From Paenibacillus sp. LHD-117 (lineage in GTDB: Bacteria; Bacillota; Bacilli; Paenibacillales; Paenibacillaceae), in contig NZ_JAVFVT010000014.1 in NCBI RefSeq assembly GCF_030929555.1, positions 90,350 to 154,349 of the forward strand: a stretch of DNA of 64,000 nucleotides, read 5' to 3'. The first letter of the stretch is position 1. Every line of letters begins with the position of its first letter. A program made the position numbers and the translations under genes. Below the pieces are notes generated by a model. The model ran no database searches and was not told the origin of the DNA. It saw only the letters and a list, made by a program, of their open reading frames with translations. This document shows, piece after piece, positions 45,380 through 56,229 of this stretch.

Positions 45380-45401
45380 GTAGGAAGGCGAGGAGATAAG
45401 G

Positions 45402-46925
45402 ATGTCGACATCATTCACATACGGCAACAGGAAGGAAGGCGCCGTCGCGCCCGATGCGCTGGTTCGCTTCGTAACCGAAGGGGAGTTAAAAGCAGGGGCT
45501 GGCGGCAACGGAGTCATCATTCAAGAAAAAATAGACGAGCGATTGAGGAGCATGTATGCAAAAGGGCTGTTCCAAGGCCGAGCCGAACAGGCCGAAGCGA
45601 TCGCGACGTTTGGTCTCATCGAAGCGGCTACGGTTATCGCGGTAGGTTTCGTCCCCGGTTCGGGCTCTGACGGCTTGCGTCTCGCAGCTGCCGCGGCGGC
45701 GAGAGCGGTCAAGTCGATTCGCGCTAAGCATGTCGAGCTTTCGATCCATGAAACGGCGCTCGGCGGGGATATCGCGACGCTTGGCGCAAGCGCGGCGGCG
45801 CAGGCGATTACGGAAGGTTTGATCCTTGCGCTGCATGACCGTCAGCCGCTTAAGAAGGAAACGGCCACTCGTTTCCATCCCGCGCAGGTGGATTATATCG
45901 CCGAAGCGGCTTTGACGACTGGCTCATCGGAGGAATGGCTGTCCGGCATCGCGCGAGGCCGGATCGTGGCGGGAAGCGTGGCATACGCGCGAGACTTGAC
46001 GAATCTGCCAGGCAACGACCTTACGCCCGAGCGGCTCGCGTTCCATGCGGAGGAGCTGGCCGGCGAACTCGAGCTCGACATCGAGGTGATCGACGAGTGG
46101 ACCGCGGCCGAGCAAGGGATGGGAGCGCTTCTAGGCGTCGGACAGGGAAGTGTCAATCCGCCGCGCATGATCGTGCTTCATTATAATGGCGCTCCGGACT
46201 CCGATGAAGTTTGGGGATTGATCGGAAAAGGCATTACGTTCGATACGGGCGGCATATCGTTGAAGCGGGCTCCCGGGATGGAGGAGATGATCTCCGACAT
46301 GGGAGGCGCCGCTGCCGTACTCGGCGCCGTCCGCGCAATCGCCGAGCTAAAGACGGAGGTAAACGTCGTGGCGGTCATTCCCGCCGCGGAGAATATGCCG
46401 TCGGATCGGGCGTTCAAGCCAGGCGATGTGCTTCGCACGATGAGCGGTTATACGGTCGAGGTCGTCAATACGGATGCCGAAGGAAGAATTGTTTTGGCGG
46501 ACGGCCTGACGACGGCGATTCGGAGAGGCGCGACCAAGCTGATCGACGTCGCTACTTTGACGGGCGCGATTATGATCGCTCTCGGATACGAGGCTACCGG
46601 AGCGCTGACGAACAATGAAGATTTGATGGCCGAGGTGATGGAGGCATCCCGCCTTGCCGGCGAACGGATATGGGAAATGCCGGCGTATCCGGAGTTCCGC
46701 AAAATGCTGAACAGCGATGCCGCCGATCTTAAGAACGGCGGCAACAAGTACGGAGCGGCGAGTGCCGCCGGCCTCTTTATTGGACATTTCGCCGAAGGTC
46801 TGCCGTGGGTTCATCTCGATATCGGCGGGTCCGCATGGATCGAACGAGCAAGAAGCTGGGAGCCGAAAGGCGCCACCGGCGTCATGGTACGTACGTTGGT
46901 AGCGCTGCTGGAACGGCAGGTTTGA
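45402..46925 (+). CDS. pepA: leucyl aminopeptidase (M17)
   Basis: A 507-residue M17 aminopeptidase. The two-metal signature NTDAEGRIVLADGL and the metal-binding GKGITFDTGGISLK are intact, and the C-terminal half is well conserved. The N-terminal ~150 residues are more variable, as usual. It removes N-terminal residues such as leucine from peptides; forms hexamers. Stands alone between terminators. Confidence 0.93.
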   Translation: MSTSFTYGNRKEGAVAPDALVRFVTEGELKAGAGGNGVIIQEKIDERLRSMYAKGLFQGRAEQAEAIATFGLIEAATVIAVGFVPGSGSDGLRLAAAAAARAVKSIRAKHVELSIHETALGGDIATLGASAAAQAITEGLILALHDRQPLKKETATRFHPAQVDYIAEAALTTGSSEEWLSGIARGRIVAGSVAYARDLTNLPGNDLTPERLAFHAEELAGELELDIEVIDEWTAAEQGMGALLGVGQGSVNPPRMIVLHYNGAPDSDEVWGLIGKGITFDTGGISLKRAPGMEEMISDMGGAAAVLGAVRAIAELKTEVNVVAVIPAAENMPSDRAFKPGDVLRTMSGYTVEVVNTDAEGRIVLADGLTTAIRRGATKLIDVATLTGAIMIALGYEATGALTNNEDLMAEVMEASRLAGERIWEMPAYPEFRKMLNSDAADLKNGGNKYGAASAAGLFIGHFAEGLPWVHLDIGGSAWIERARSWEPKGATGVMVRTLVALLERQV

Positions 46926-47036
46926 GGGGCGGCAAATGCCGATTCGGCATAACGAGATTCATTATCCATGCTTGAAATGGATGAAACCGATGCCAAGATG
47001 ATTATGGATGACAGGCGTTTAATGTACTAAAATATG

Positions 47037-47088
47037 AAGAAGCTACGCAACTGCTTAAAGAGGGCAGTTGATGGGCTTCTTCTTTTGG
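47037..47088 (+). terminator. terminator between pepA and sucA
   Basis: AAGAAGC...CAACTGC pairs with GCAGTTG...GCTTCTT, followed by CTTTT. It could stop pepA read-through or attenuate sucA. Confidence 0.65.
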
Positions 47089-47167
47089 TTTCGGCGTCAG
47101 CGTATGGAAACGCCCGCCATAGAAAATAATAGGACGGTTATGAATAGAGAGGGTGGAATTTTCTGCA

Positions 47168-50086
47168 ATGAGCATCCATGATGACCACAATTCATCGCCT
47201 TGGAAGAGCTATTATGGACCAAACCTGGGTTATGTCCAAGAGCAATACGAGCTGTTCCTGAGCGATCCGAACGCCGTTGAAGCTTCGGTGCGCGACATGT
47301 TCGTACGCTGGGGGGCGCCGCCTTCCGCAGCATCTTTGGCTACGGAGCCGGCAGCATCCGCAGGAGCGGGAACTCAAGTTTCGGGATCCGCCGCGGCCGC
47401 AGCCGCCGGTCCGGTTGACAGCAACATGTTGAAAAAGGTCGTTGCCGCGCATCAGCTTATGCTGAACATTCGCAGGTACGGCCACTTGGGCGCGGATATT
47501 AACCCGCTTGGCATTAGCCAGGCTGCCGATACGAAGCTGCTCGATCCAGAGACATTCGGACTATCGCAGCAGGATTTGGCTTCCATTCCGGCTTCGCTGA
47601 TCTGGGACAACGCGCCTGCGTCGGTCTCGAACGGCTGGGATGCCATTGTTAGACTAAGAGAGATCTACACCCGTTCGGCAGCTTACGAGTTTACGCATAT
47701 CCACGACGAGAACGAGCGGACTTGGCTTAATAAGCAAGCGGAATCCGGCTCCTTCCCTGCGCCGCTTTCCAAACGCGAGAAGGAAGCACTGCTAGAGCGC
47801 CTTATGCAAGTCGAGCAATTCGAGAGTTTCATCCATAAAACATTCGTCGGCCAGAAACGTTTCTCCATCGAGGGCGTTGACATGCTCGTACCGGTGCTCG
47901 ACGAGATCGTCCGCGCTGTCGCGCATGACGGAGCTCACGATATCCTGATCGGCATGGCTCACCGCGGCCGTCTTAACGTACTTACGCATGTGCTTGGCAA
48001 ACCTTACGAGAAAATCTTCTCCGAATTCCATCACTCTCCGAACAAAGAGCTGGTTCCTTCGGAAGGTTCGATCGGCATCAACTACGGTTGGTCCGGCGAC
48101 GTGAAATACCACTTGGGCGCCGACCGCGCCTTCACCGAAGGCGAGACAGTCCGCGCGAGGGTAACGCTGGCCAACAACCCGAGCCATCTGGAATTCGTCA
48201 ATCCCGTCGTGGAAGGATTCACGCGCGCCGCGCAGGAGGACCGCAGCAAACCTGGTTTCCCTGAACAGGAACTGCACAGCGCGGTGACGGTATGCGTACA
48301 CGGCGACGCGGCATTCATCGGCGAGGGAATCGTGGCGGAGACGCTTAACTTCAATAACTTGCAGGGCTACCGCAATGGCGGCACGCTGCACATTATCGCG
48401 AACAACCGTCTGGGTTTCACGACGAACAGCGTGGACTCCCGTTCCACTTACTACGCGAGCGATCTGGCCAAAGGCTTCGACATTCCGATCGTGCACGTGA
48501 ACGCGGACGATCCGGAAGCTTGTCTAGCAGCCGTACGTCTGGCTTGCGAATATCGTTTGATCTTCAAAAAAGGATTCGTTATCGACCTGATCGGCTACCG
48601 CCGCTACGGACATAACGAGATGGACGATCCGGACGCAACGCAGCCGCTCGTCTACAGCAAAGTGCGCAATCATCCTACGGTAGCGACGATCTACGCCGAC
48701 CAGCTGAAGTCGGAACAGACGATTTCGGCCGAGCAGGCGGATCAGCTGCGCGAGAAGACAACGGGGGCGCTTCAGGCCGGTTACGACGCCATGAAGGCGA
48801 ACGAAGGCAAAGCGCATGTCCAAGTCGCACAAGAGTCCGGCGCCATCGTTCCGGAGGATGTTCGCACGGCCGTGCCAATGGAGACGCTGAAGGAAATCAA
48901 CCTGGAGCTGCTGAACCGTCCTGAAGGCTTCAACGAATATTCGAAGCTGCAACGCATTCTGCAGCGCCGCGCGACAAGCTTGAACGACGGCGAGAAGCTG
49001 GACTGGGCGCATGCCGAGACGCTGGCGTTCGCCACGATTCTCGCGGACGGTACGCCGATTCGACTTAGCGGACAGGATTCGGAACGCGGAACGTTCGCGC
49101 ATCGCCACATCATGCTGAACGATAATGCAACGGCGGAGAAATTCTCGCCGCTTCATATGTTCCCGCAAGCGAAAGCTTCATTCGCCGTGCATAACAGCCC
49201 GCTGTCCGAGACGGCCGTTCTGGCCTTCGAATACGGGTACAACGTATTCGCGCCGGAATCGTTCGTCATCTGGGAAGCCCAGTTCGGCGATTTCGCGAAC
49301 GTGGCCCAAGTCATCTTCGACCAGTTCATGTCGGCAGGCCGCGCGAAGTGGTCACAGAAATCGGGCATCGTCGTTCTGCTGCCGCATGGCTACGAAGGTC
49401 AAGGTCCGGAGCATTCCAGCGCCCGTCTCGAGCGGTTCCTGCAATTGTCCGCGGACAATAACTGGACTGTCGCGAACTTGACGACGTCGGCCCAATACTT
49501 CCACTTGCTGCGCAAGCAGGCGGCCATGCTGGGAAGCGACAGCGTGCGTCCGCTCGTCATGATGGCGCCGAAGAGCTTGCTCCGCAATCCGCGCGTCGCT
49601 TCGCATGGCGTGGAATTCAGCGAAGGTTCCTTCAAGCCTGTGCTTCCGCAATTTAGCTTCACGGAGCCGAAGGCGGCAAAGGAGAAGGTGAAACGCCTGA
49701 TCCTCGGAACGGGCAAAGTGATGGTCGATCTGGAAGAAGCGATGTCCTCGAAGGAAGAGGGCGAACTCGGCTGGCTTCGCGTTGCGCGCGTCGAGCAGCT
49801 CTATCCGCTTCCGCAAGCCGAGCTTGAGCGGATCTTTAGCCAATTCCCTAAGCTCGAAGAAATCGTTTGGGTACAAGAGGAACCGAAAAACCAAGGCTCG
49901 TGGCTCTACATGGAACCTCGCCTGCGCGAGCTGGCGCCAGGGAAGGCGAAAGTGCAGTATATCGGACGTCCGGATCGCGCCAGTACGGCAACCGGGCATC
50001 AAGAGATTCATGCTGCCGAGCAGCAATCCATTATTTCTTCCGCTTTGAATGGTCAACCATTCGAATCGAGTCTGGTAAGGGGGTAA
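47168..50086 (+). CDS. sucA: 2-oxoglutarate dehydrogenase E1
   Basis: A 972-residue thiamine-diphosphate E1 (odhA). Blocks include [14 protein letters not shown], the ThDP site near GDAAFIGEG, and [17 protein letters not shown]. An Ala/Gly-rich spacer (about residues 55-85) separates the short N-terminal leader from the core. It decarboxylates 2-oxoglutarate and passes the succinyl group to E2. ATG at 47168 has GAGAGGGTGGA ten bases before it; an earlier in-frame GTG at 47153 overlaps that site. sucB follows after 7 bp. Confidence 0.95.
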   Translation: MSIHDDHNSSPWKSYYGPNLGYVQEQYELFLSDPNAVEASVRDMFVRWGAPPSAASLATEPAASAGAGTQVSGSAAAAAAGPVDSNMLKKVVAAHQLMLNIRRYGHLGADINPLGISQAADTKLLDPETFGLSQQDLASIPASLIWDNAPASVSNGWDAIVRLREIYTRSAAYEFTHIHDENERTWLNKQAESGSFPAPLSKREKEALLERLMQVEQFESFIHKTFVGQKRFSIEGVDMLVPVLDEIVRAVAHDGAHDILIGMAHRGRLNVLTHVLGKPYEKIFSEFHHSPNKELVPSEGSIGINYGWSGDVKYHLGADRAFTEGETVRARVTLANNPSHLEFVNPVVEGFTRAAQEDRSKPGFPEQELHSAVTVCVHGDAAFIGEGIVAETLNFNNLQGYRNGGTLHIIANNRLGFTTNSVDSRSTYYASDLAKGFDIPIVHVNADDPEACLAAVRLACEYRLIFKKGFVIDLIGYRRYGHNEMDDPDATQPLVYSKVRNHPTVATIYADQLKSEQTISAEQADQLREKTTGALQAGYDAMKANEGKAHVQVAQESGAIVPEDVRTAVPMETLKEINLELLNRPEGFNEYSKLQRILQRRATSLNDGEKLDWAHAETLAFATILADGTPIRLSGQDSERGTFAHRHIMLNDNATAEKFSPLHMFPQAKASFAVHNSPLSETAVLAFEYGYNVFAPESFVIWEAQFGDFANVAQVIFDQFMSAGRAKWSQKSGIVVLLPHGYEGQGPEHSSARLERFLQLSADNNWTVANLTTSAQYFHLLRKQAAMLGSDSVRPLVMMAPKSLLRNPRVASHGVEFSEGSFKPVLPQFSFTEPKAAKEKVKRLILGTGKVMVDLEEAMSSKEEGELGWLRVARVEQLYPLPQAELERIFSQFPKLEEIVWVQEEPKNQGSWLYMEPRLRELAPGKAKVQYIGRPDRASTATGHQEIHAAEQQSIISSALNGQPFESSLVRG

Positions 50087-50093
50087 CAAGATC

Positions 50094-51365
50094 ATGGCAG
50101 AAATTATTGTTCCAGAATTGGGAGAATCGATCACGGAAGGCACGATTACGAAGTGGTTCGTGAAGGAAGGGGACTCCGTTAACCAAGGAGACGTCCTTCT
50201 GGAGCTTGAAACGGATAAGGTCAACATCGAAATTAGCGCAGACAGCAACGGCGTTGTATCCAGCATCGCGAAGAAAGACGGAGAGGTCGTACAAGTCGGG
50301 GAAGCGATCGGCGCCATCGGCGCTTCCTCCGGAGCTGCTCCGGCTGCTCCAGCGCCTGCAGCCGCTGCCGAGCAACCGGCAGCTGCGGCGGCACCTGCAG
50401 CAGTAGCTGCTCCGCCTGCAGCCGCGCCAGCGCAGGTAATCGGTTCTTCCGCAGCTTCGGTTAACGCTTCGCCAGCTGCTCGCAAGCTCGCTCGCGAGCA
50501 AGGCATCGACTTGACGCAAGTGCAAGGCAAAGACAGCATCGGCCGCATCTTCCCGGATGACGTTCGCACGCATGGCGTACAAACATCCGCTCCTGCTCCA
50601 GCGGCGCCGAAAGCTCCGGCACCTGCTGCGGCGGCTCCTGCCGCACCTGCAGCAACCGGCGGCAAACCGGTTGAGCGCAAGCGCATGTCGCGCCGCCGCG
50701 CGACAATCGCGACTCGCCTTGTCGAAGCGCAACGTACGGCAGCGATGCTGACGACGTTTAACGAAGTCGACATGACGGCAATTCTCGACCTGCGCAAACG
50801 CCGCAAACAATCGTTCTTCGACAAAAACGAAGTGAACCTAGGCTTCATGTCCTTCTTCACGAAGGCTGTTGTCGGCGCGCTGAAGCAGTTCCCATTGCTG
50901 AATGCGGAGATCGACGGCGAAGACATCGTCGTGAAGAAATTCTATGATATCGGCATCGCGGTATCGGCGAAGGAAGGGCTTGTCGTTCCGGTCGTACGCG
51001 ACGCGGATCGTCTGGGCTTCGCCGACATCGAAAGAAGCATCGTCGACCTCGCGAAGAAAGCGCGCGCGAACACGCTTGCGCTTAGCGATCTGCAGGGCGG
51101 CAGCTTCACAATCACGAACGGCGGCGTATTCGGTTCCCTGCTGTCCACGCCGATCCTGAACACGCCGCAAGTCGGCATCCTGGGTATGCACAAGATCCAA
51201 ATCCGCCCGGTTGCAATCGACGAGACGCGGATGGAGAACCGTCCGATGATGTACATCGCCCTCTCCTACGATCACCGTATCGTCGACGGAAGCGAAGCGG
51301 TTCGTTTCCTTGTAGCGGTCAAAGAAATGCTGGAAGATCCGGAGCAGCTGCTGCTGCAAGGCTAA
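50094..51365 (+). CDS. sucB: dihydrolipoamide succinyltransferase E2
   Basis: A 423-residue E2 (odhB). Lipoyl domain (1-77) with the lipoylated lysine in ETDKVNIE, a long Ala/Pro linker, the subunit-binding domain ([15 protein letters not shown]), a second Ala/Pro linker, and the catalytic domain with His in [13 protein letters not shown]. It transfers the succinyl group to CoA. One lipoyl domain, as normal. E3 is expected elsewhere. Confidence 0.95.
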   Translation: MAEIIVPELGESITEGTITKWFVKEGDSVNQGDVLLELETDKVNIEISADSNGVVSSIAKKDGEVVQVGEAIGAIGASSGAAPAAPAPAAAAEQPAAAAAPAAVAAPPAAAPAQVIGSSAASVNASPAARKLAREQGIDLTQVQGKDSIGRIFPDDVRTHGVQTSAPAPAAPKAPAPAAAAPAAPAATGGKPVERKRMSRRRATIATRLVEAQRTAAMLTTFNEVDMTAILDLRKRRKQSFFDKNEVNLGFMSFFTKAVVGALKQFPLLNAEIDGEDIVVKKFYDIGIAVSAKEGLVVPVVRDADRLGFADIERSIVDLAKKARANTLALSDLQGGSFTITNGGVFGSLLSTPILNTPQVGILGMHKIQIRPVAIDETRMENRPMMYIALSYDHRIVDGSEAVRFLVAVKEMLEDPEQLLLQG

Positions 51366-51400
51366 GCCAAGCTTCCGAAGTAATCGAACGGCATCACAAC

Positions 51401-51445
51401 AAAAAACCGATCTCCTCGTTTTCGGACGAGGGGATCGGTTTTTTT
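51401..51445 (+). terminator. terminator of sucAB
   Basis: AACCGATC with CCTCG pairs with CGAGG and GATCGGTT (51433-51440), then five T. Confidence 0.85.
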
Positions 51446-51481
51446 GCTTGCCGGCGGATCGGGCGAACGGAGGAGGTGGCG

Positions 51482-52336
51482 CTACGGCTTCGTCTGCATA
51501 AGCTGGTGTTTCTTCCGGTATTGCTCCGGCGTCATGCCGGTATGTTCCTTGAAGGCGCGGCTGAAATGCGAAGGATGCTTGAAGCCGACGTCATAGCCGA
51601 TCATCGTGATGCTGCTGCCTTCCTCGATGAGTCTAAGCTTTGCTTGGTAGACGCGCCGATGCATCAAATATTGGAATATGGTCATGCCGGTCACCTGCTT
51701 AAACGTCTTGGCCAAATAAAATTTGCTGAGATGCAGCCGCTCCCCGATATCTTCGAGCGTAATATCGTCGTTGTATTGGTTCTCCAAATACGAAATGATC
51801 GCTTGGACATGCGCTTCCTTCGACGACGGAAAGCTGTGCATTGCTTGAAGCGGCTGGGTGCAGAGCTCTCCGACGAAAATCAGAAGGTCCAGCAAGCGAG
51901 CTTGAAAGCGTTGGTAAGCATGGGGCGTTCCCTGCGCGAACAGCTCGTTCAGCTTGGCCAGCGATTCTTCCGCCTCTCGTTTCACCTCGCCGCGAAGCTG
52001 CAGGCGCACATTGTGAAGTTTCCGGAAAGGTGCAAGCAGGTCGTCCGTATAAGCAGGTTGAATATGTTGTTTAAAGTAAAACGGATCCAAGTGGATCGTC
52101 GTCCGATGATAAGCAACGTTCGGATCCACATGCGCTTTATGCAGGGTCATGCCGTGCATGAGTAAGAGGTCGCCGGGTTCCAGGACGTAAATTTTGTCAT
52201 TGATGAGATAATTAACTTTGCCGCCGTGGAAATAATAGATTTCGTAATGGGGATGCGTATGGTATTGGATCTGTTCGTTAAAGCTGATTGTTGTTCCCAT
52301 CGTGAACGGAGGAACGATATGATGTTTGGGACTCAT
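51482..52336 (-). CDS. AraC family transcriptional regulator
   Basis: A 284-residue regulator: N-terminal cupin sensor (about 20-100, HTHPHYEIYYFHGG) and C-terminal double helix-turn-helix (about 190-280, GERLHLSKFYLAKTFKQVTG and GFKHPSHFSRAFKEHTG). This layout is typical of sugar-responsive AraC activators. GGGGGG lies upstream of the ATG. Divergent from two Gfo/Idh/MocA genes, which it probably activates. Confidence 0.9.
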   Translation of the reverse strand: MSPKHHIVPPFTMGTTISFNEQIQYHTHPHYEIYYFHGGKVNYLINDKIYVLEPGDLLLMHGMTLHKAHVDPNVAYHRTTIHLDPFYFKQHIQPAYTDDLLAPFRKLHNVRLQLRGEVKREAEESLAKLNELFAQGTPHAYQRFQARLLDLLIFVGELCTQPLQAMHSFPSSKEAHVQAIISYLENQYNDDITLEDIGERLHLSKFYLAKTFKQVTGMTIFQYLMHRRVYQAKLRLIEEGSSITMIGYDVGFKHPSHFSRAFKEHTGMTPEQYRKKHQLMQTKP

Positions 52337-52507
52337 GGCTACCCCCCTTGCAGTTACCCCAATTATACACCAACCAGAGTCAAATAAAAGGTGAATTCGG
52401 TTAACTCGGAAGAAGATTCGGCGCCTGCCTGCGTGTTACGATAGGTCTAAGATTGACGGTAGAATTGGGTGTCAACATTCAGATTCTCTTAAAGGAGCGT
52501 ATCATTC

Positions 52508-53641
52508 ATGAGCATCGTACGTTTGGGCGTCATCGGGCTTGGCAATATGGGCAAGGGGCATATCGGCTACATGCAGCGCGGAGAAGTAAAAGGCGTTAAA
52601 CTGACGGCCGTCAGCGACAGCGCGGAACCGGGACAAGCTTGGGCGAAGGAGAATTTGGGCGATGACGTTGCATTATACAGCGATCCCCTTCAATTGATGG
52701 ATTCCGGCCTCGTCGATGCCGTTCTGATCGCGACTCCTCATTATTCGCATCCGGAGCTGGCGATCGCGGCATTCAAGCGTAATTTGCATGTGCTTTGCGA
52801 GAAACCGGCAGGCGTATATACGAAGCAAGTGCGCGAAATGAACGAAGCCGCGGCTCGCACGGACGCAAAGTTCAGCATGATGTACAATCAACGGACGAAT
52901 CCGCTCTATCAGAAGCTTAAGGATCTGATCGACAGCGGCGAGCTTGGGGAGATTAGAAGAACGAATTGGATTATTACGAATTGGTATCGTTCCCAGAGCT
53001 ACTACGACTCCGGAACCTGGAGAGCGACGTGGGAAGGCGAAGGCGGCGGGGTGCTCATCAACCAGGATCCGCATCAGCTCGACCTGTGGCAATGGACGAT
53101 CAATATGATGCCGAAACGCGTCAGGGCGTTCTGTTATTTCGGCAAACACCGCGACATCGAAGTCGAGGACGACGTGACGGCTTTCGTCGAATACGAGAAC
53201 GGCGCCACGGGCGTATTCGTGACGTCGACCGGTGAAGCGCCCGGAACGAACCGCCTTGAAATCAGCGGCGACCGGGGCAAGGTCGTCATCGAAGACAATA
53301 AGCTGACGTTCTGGCGTCTGCGCGTCTCGGAACGCGAGTTCAACGCCACGTACACGGGAGGCTTTGGCGCACCGGAATGCTGGAAATGCGAAATTCCGGT
53401 GCACGGCCAGAACCCGGATCATAAGGGCATCATGCAAAACTTCGTGAATGCGATCCTGCACGGAGAAGCGCTTATTGCCCCAGGCGAGGAAGGCATCAAA
53501 GGCTTGATGCTGTCGAACGCGATGCATCTCTCCACATGGACGGACAACTGGGTGGATCTGCCGATCGACGAAGACCTGTATTATTCGTTCCTGCAGCAGA
53601 AGATCGAGCAATCGAACAACCGCAAAGGGGTTAAAGCATGA
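52508..53641 (+). CDS. Gfo/Idh/MocA family oxidoreductase
   Basis: A 377-residue NAD(P)-dependent dehydrogenase. N-terminal Rossmann domain with GLGNMG (10-15), the catalytic-lysine motif CEKPAG, and the C-terminal block GVLINQDPHQLDLWQW that holds the active-site Asp/His. Substrate is probably a sugar, sugar acid or inositol. AAAGGAG precedes the ATG; it overlaps the second dehydrogenase by 4 bp. Confidence 0.9.
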   Translation: MSIVRLGVIGLGNMGKGHIGYMQRGEVKGVKLTAVSDSAEPGQAWAKENLGDDVALYSDPLQLMDSGLVDAVLIATPHYSHPELAIAAFKRNLHVLCEKPAGVYTKQVREMNEAAARTDAKFSMMYNQRTNPLYQKLKDLIDSGELGEIRRTNWIITNWYRSQSYYDSGTWRATWEGEGGGVLINQDPHQLDLWQWTINMMPKRVRAFCYFGKHRDIEVEDDVTAFVEYENGATGVFVTSTGEAPGTNRLEISGDRGKVVIEDNKLTFWRLRVSEREFNATYTGGFGAPECWKCEIPVHGQNPDHKGIMQNFVNAILHGEALIAPGEEGIKGLMLSNAMHLSTWTDNWVDLPIDEDLYYSFLQQKIEQSNNRKGVKA

Positions 53642-54714
53642 GCAAAGCCGATGGCATGAATTACGCGCCTAAGGGCGAAACGAAACAAGTTGTGGCACCG
53701 GGCGAATTCGTGTTCGCTGCGACGAATCTGGACCATGGCCATATCTACGGCATGTGCAACGGCCTGATCGAAGCGGGCGCCGAGCTGAGATGGGTGTACG
53801 ATGCCGACCCGGCGAAAGCGGAGACGTTCGCGAAGCACTATCCGGGCGTACGTATTGCCGGCTCGCTGGAAGCGATCTTGGAAGATGCCGACGTACAGCT
53901 TGTCGCGGCCGCGGCAATCCCGTCACTTCGTGGACCGCTCGGCGTACGCGTGATGCGAAGCGGCAAACATTATTTTACGGATAAAGCGCCGTTCACGACG
54001 CTCGAGCAGCTGGAAGAAGCGCGCGCGGCCGTCAGCGAGACCGGTCAAAAATACGCGGTTTATTACAGCGAACGGCTGCATGTGGAAAGCGCGATTCATG
54101 CAGGCGAGCTCATCCGCCAAGGCGCGATCGGCCGCGTCGTGCAGGTGATGGGGCTTGGGCCTCACCGGTTGAACGCTCCTTCGCGTCCCGACTGGTTTTT
54201 CCGCAAGGAGAACTACGGCGGCATTCTTTGCGATATCGGCTCGCATCAGGTGGAGCAGTTCCTTTATTTTACGGGGAATAAGGAAGCGAAGGTGCTGAGC
54301 AGCAAGGTGGCGAATTATGCGGCTAAGGATTATCCCGAGTTGGAGGACTTCGGCGACATGACCCTTGTCGGGGAGAACGGGGCAACCGGCTACTTCCGCG
54401 TGGACTGGCTGACCCCGAACGGCCTCGGCACTTGGGGCGACGGTCGTATGCTGATACTCGGCACGGAAGGGTATATCGAGCTGCGCAAATATATCGACAT
54501 CGCGAGAGAGTCGGAAGGCGACCAGCTGTATCTCGTGAACGGCGAAGGCGAGCATCATATGCGCCTGAGCGGCAAAGTCGGGTTCCCGTTCTTCGGCGAG
54601 CTGATCCTGGATTGTTTGAACGGCACGGAGAAGGCTATGACGCAGGAGCATACGTTCAAGGCGGCCGAGCTGTCGCTGATCGCGCAGCGGGATGCGATTC
54701 GGGTGGAAGGCTGA
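53638..54714 (+). CDS. second Gfo/Idh/MocA family oxidoreductase
   Basis: A 358-residue relative of the preceding gene. The usual GxGxxG start is replaced by FAATNLDHGHIYG, and the EKP motif reads TDKAPF, so its nucleotide site is altered; the C-terminal GGILCDIGSHQVEQFLYF is typical. The pair may act on successive steps of one sugar, or as partners. ATG overlaps the previous stop. Confidence 0.88.
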   Translation: MSKADGMNYAPKGETKQVVAPGEFVFAATNLDHGHIYGMCNGLIEAGAELRWVYDADPAKAETFAKHYPGVRIAGSLEAILEDADVQLVAAAAIPSLRGPLGVRVMRSGKHYFTDKAPFTTLEQLEEARAAVSETGQKYAVYYSERLHVESAIHAGELIRQGAIGRVVQVMGLGPHRLNAPSRPDWFFRKENYGGILCDIGSHQVEQFLYFTGNKEAKVLSSKVANYAAKDYPELEDFGDMTLVGENGATGYFRVDWLTPNGLGTWGDGRMLILGTEGYIELRKYIDIARESEGDQLYLVNGEGEHHMRLSGKVGFPFFGELILDCLNGTEKAMTQEHTFKAAELSLIAQRDAIRVEG

Positions 54715-54763
54715 CACAGAAACGCAATCATCGATAGAGTAGATAGCAAGTGGAGATAAAAGC

Positions 54764-54809
54764 AAGCTCCGTTATTCCGAAGAATCATTTCGGAGTGACG
54801 GGGCTTTTT
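54764..54809 (+). terminator. terminator of oxidoreductase operon
   Basis: AAGCTCCGT and TTCCGAA pair with TTCGGA and ACGGGGCTT, followed by TTT. Confidence 0.75.
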
Positions 54810-54826
54810 GCGCTTGAATGGCACGA

Positions 54827-54855
54827 TTGACAGGAAGGAGGGAGAGTGCTATTGT
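54827..54855 (+). promoter_or_regulatory. promoter of COG0523 gene
   Basis: TTGACA (54827-54832), 17-bp spacer, TATTGT (54850-54855), directly ahead of Zur box 1. Confidence 0.7.
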
Positions 54856-54860
54856 TTTAA

Positions 54861-54875
54861 GCGTAACAATTACGA
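54861..54875. promoter_or_regulatory. Zur-type box 1
   Basis: GCGTAAC-A-ATTACGA, 13 of 15 matches to the Bacillus Zur 7-1-7 consensus, at the expected transcription start. Confidence 0.65.
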
Positions 54876-54906
54876 TTAACAAAAATCGAGAATACCCGTA
54901 AAGAGT

Positions 54907-54932
54907 AGATGCCGTTGGGGGCATCTCTTTTT
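54907..54932 (+). terminator. intrinsic terminator between the Zur boxes
   Basis: AGATGCC (54907-54913) pairs with GGCATCT (54920-54926), then CTTTTT. It lies between promoter and gene. Confidence 0.7.
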
Positions 54933-54943
54933 CGGAGATTTAA

Positions 54944-54958
54944 TCGTAATGATTACGC
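54944..54958. promoter_or_regulatory. Zur-type box 2
   Basis: TCGTAAT-G-ATTACGC, 14 of 15 matches to the Zur consensus, 23 bp before the gene start. Confidence 0.75.
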
Positions 54959-54980
54959 AATTGATGGGAGGTTATGAAGA

Positions 54981-56168
54981 ATGATAGACAAAAAAATTCC
55001 GGTGACGGTATTAAGCGGCTATTTGGGTGCGGGGAAAACGACGATTCTGAACCATGTACTGAACAACAAAGAAGGATTGAAGGTAGCCGTGATCGTTAAT
55101 GATTTGGGCGAGGTGAACATTGACGCCGGTTTGATTCAAAACGGGGGAGGGCTGTCGCAAACGGAAGAAAAGCTGGTGGAAATGTCGAATGGCTGCATCT
55201 GCTGCACGCTGAGGGAGGATTTGCTTCGCGAGGTGGAGCGGTTGGCGCAGGAAGGGCGCTTCGATTACATCCTTATCGAATCGACGGGCATCGGCGAACC
55301 TGTGCCGGTCGCGCAAACGTTCACGTATATCGACGAGGAGCTCGGTATTGATTTGTCCCGGATCTGCAAGCTCGATTGCATGGTGACGGTCGTAGACGCC
55401 TTCCGGTTCCGGCATGACTACTCTTCCGGCGAGTCGTTGCTGGACCGCAGCCAAGCCGTAGGGGAATCCGATACGCGGGAAGTCGTCGACTTGCTGATCG
55501 ACCAGATCGAATTTTGCGACGTGCTTATTCTGAACAAATGCGACTTGGTAGCCGAAGAGGAATTGGCCGAGCTGGAAGGCGTGCTACGTACGCTGCAGCC
55601 GCGCGCCAAGCTGATTCGCGCCAGGCAGGGCGAGGTGGACCCTCGCGATATTTTGAATACGGGACTTTTCGATTTCGAAGCCGCGAGCCGATCCGCCGGC
55701 TGGATCAAAGAGTTGGAAGCGCCGGCTCACGTGCCGGAGACGGAGGAATACGGAATCGGATCGTTCGTCTATGAGAGAGGCAAACCGTTCCATCCCGAAC
55801 GGCTCATGACGTGGATGGAGGATTGGCCGGAGGAGGTCGTGCGGGCCAAAGGGTTCGTTTGGCTGGCAACGAGGCACGACATGGCCCAAAGCTTAAGTCA
55901 GGCGGGGCCGTCTATCCAGTTCGGGCCAGCCGGTTTATGGGCGGCGGCGCTGCCGAAGGCGGAACTAACTGCACTGATGCAGGAAGAGCCTGAGCTTACG
56001 GAGAAATGGGATCTAATCTATGGCGACAGAGCAACGAAGCTGGTACTTATCGGCATTCGATTGAACCGCGAGGCGCTGACGGCTTCTTTGGATCAGTGTC
56101 TGTTAAGCGAAGCGGAGATGGAGCTCGATTGGCGAACGTTCCCCGATCGGTTTCCGAAAGCGTATTGA
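54981..56168 (+). CDS. COG0523 zinc metallochaperone GTPase (YciC/ZagA-like)
   Basis: A 395-residue CobW/COG0523 G3E GTPase. Walker A GYLGAGKT (13-20), the metal site Cys72-x-Cys74-Cys75 (GCICC), ESTGIGEP switch, NKCD guanine-specificity motif and a CobW C-terminal domain (about 250-390). Members of this family deliver zinc to essential enzymes during zinc shortage. Two Zur boxes upstream support that role and predict repression when zinc is sufficient. Confidence 0.88.
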   Translation: MIDKKIPVTVLSGYLGAGKTTILNHVLNNKEGLKVAVIVNDLGEVNIDAGLIQNGGGLSQTEEKLVEMSNGCICCTLREDLLREVERLAQEGRFDYILIESTGIGEPVPVAQTFTYIDEELGIDLSRICKLDCMVTVVDAFRFRHDYSSGESLLDRSQAVGESDTREVVDLLIDQIEFCDVLILNKCDLVAEEELAELEGVLRTLQPRAKLIRARQGEVDPRDILNTGLFDFEAASRSAGWIKELEAPAHVPETEEYGIGSFVYERGKPFHPERLMTWMEDWPEEVVRAKGFVWLATRHDMAQSLSQAGPSIQFGPAGLWAAALPKAELTALMQEEPELTEKWDLIYGDRATKLVLIGIRLNREALTASLDQCLLSEAEMELDWRTFPDRFPKAY

Positions 56169-56214
56169 CTTCCCTAATTTTGCCTGCTACGATAAGCGTG
56201 TAAACACGTGTTCA
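56165..56214 (+). promoter_or_regulatory. promoter and operator of second LacI-type gene
   Basis: TTGACT (56165-56170), 17-bp spacer, TACGAT (56188-56193), then TAAACACGTGTTCA (56201-56214) near the transcription start. The palindrome closely matches the site at 57312-57325, fitting autorepression. Confidence 0.7.
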
Positions 56215-56229
56215 TGAGGGGGATGACTG

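Noticed and set aside
44033..45520. Long opposite-strand frame (495 residues) across the histidine kinase
   Set aside because: No ribosome site, family motif or codon bias of its own; it mirrors a real gene of the GC-rich third-position pattern.
49352..50926. 524-residue opposite-strand frame across sucA and sucB
   Set aside because: It covers the Ala/Pro linkers of sucB, which read open in several frames; sucA and sucB are unmistakable on the other strand.
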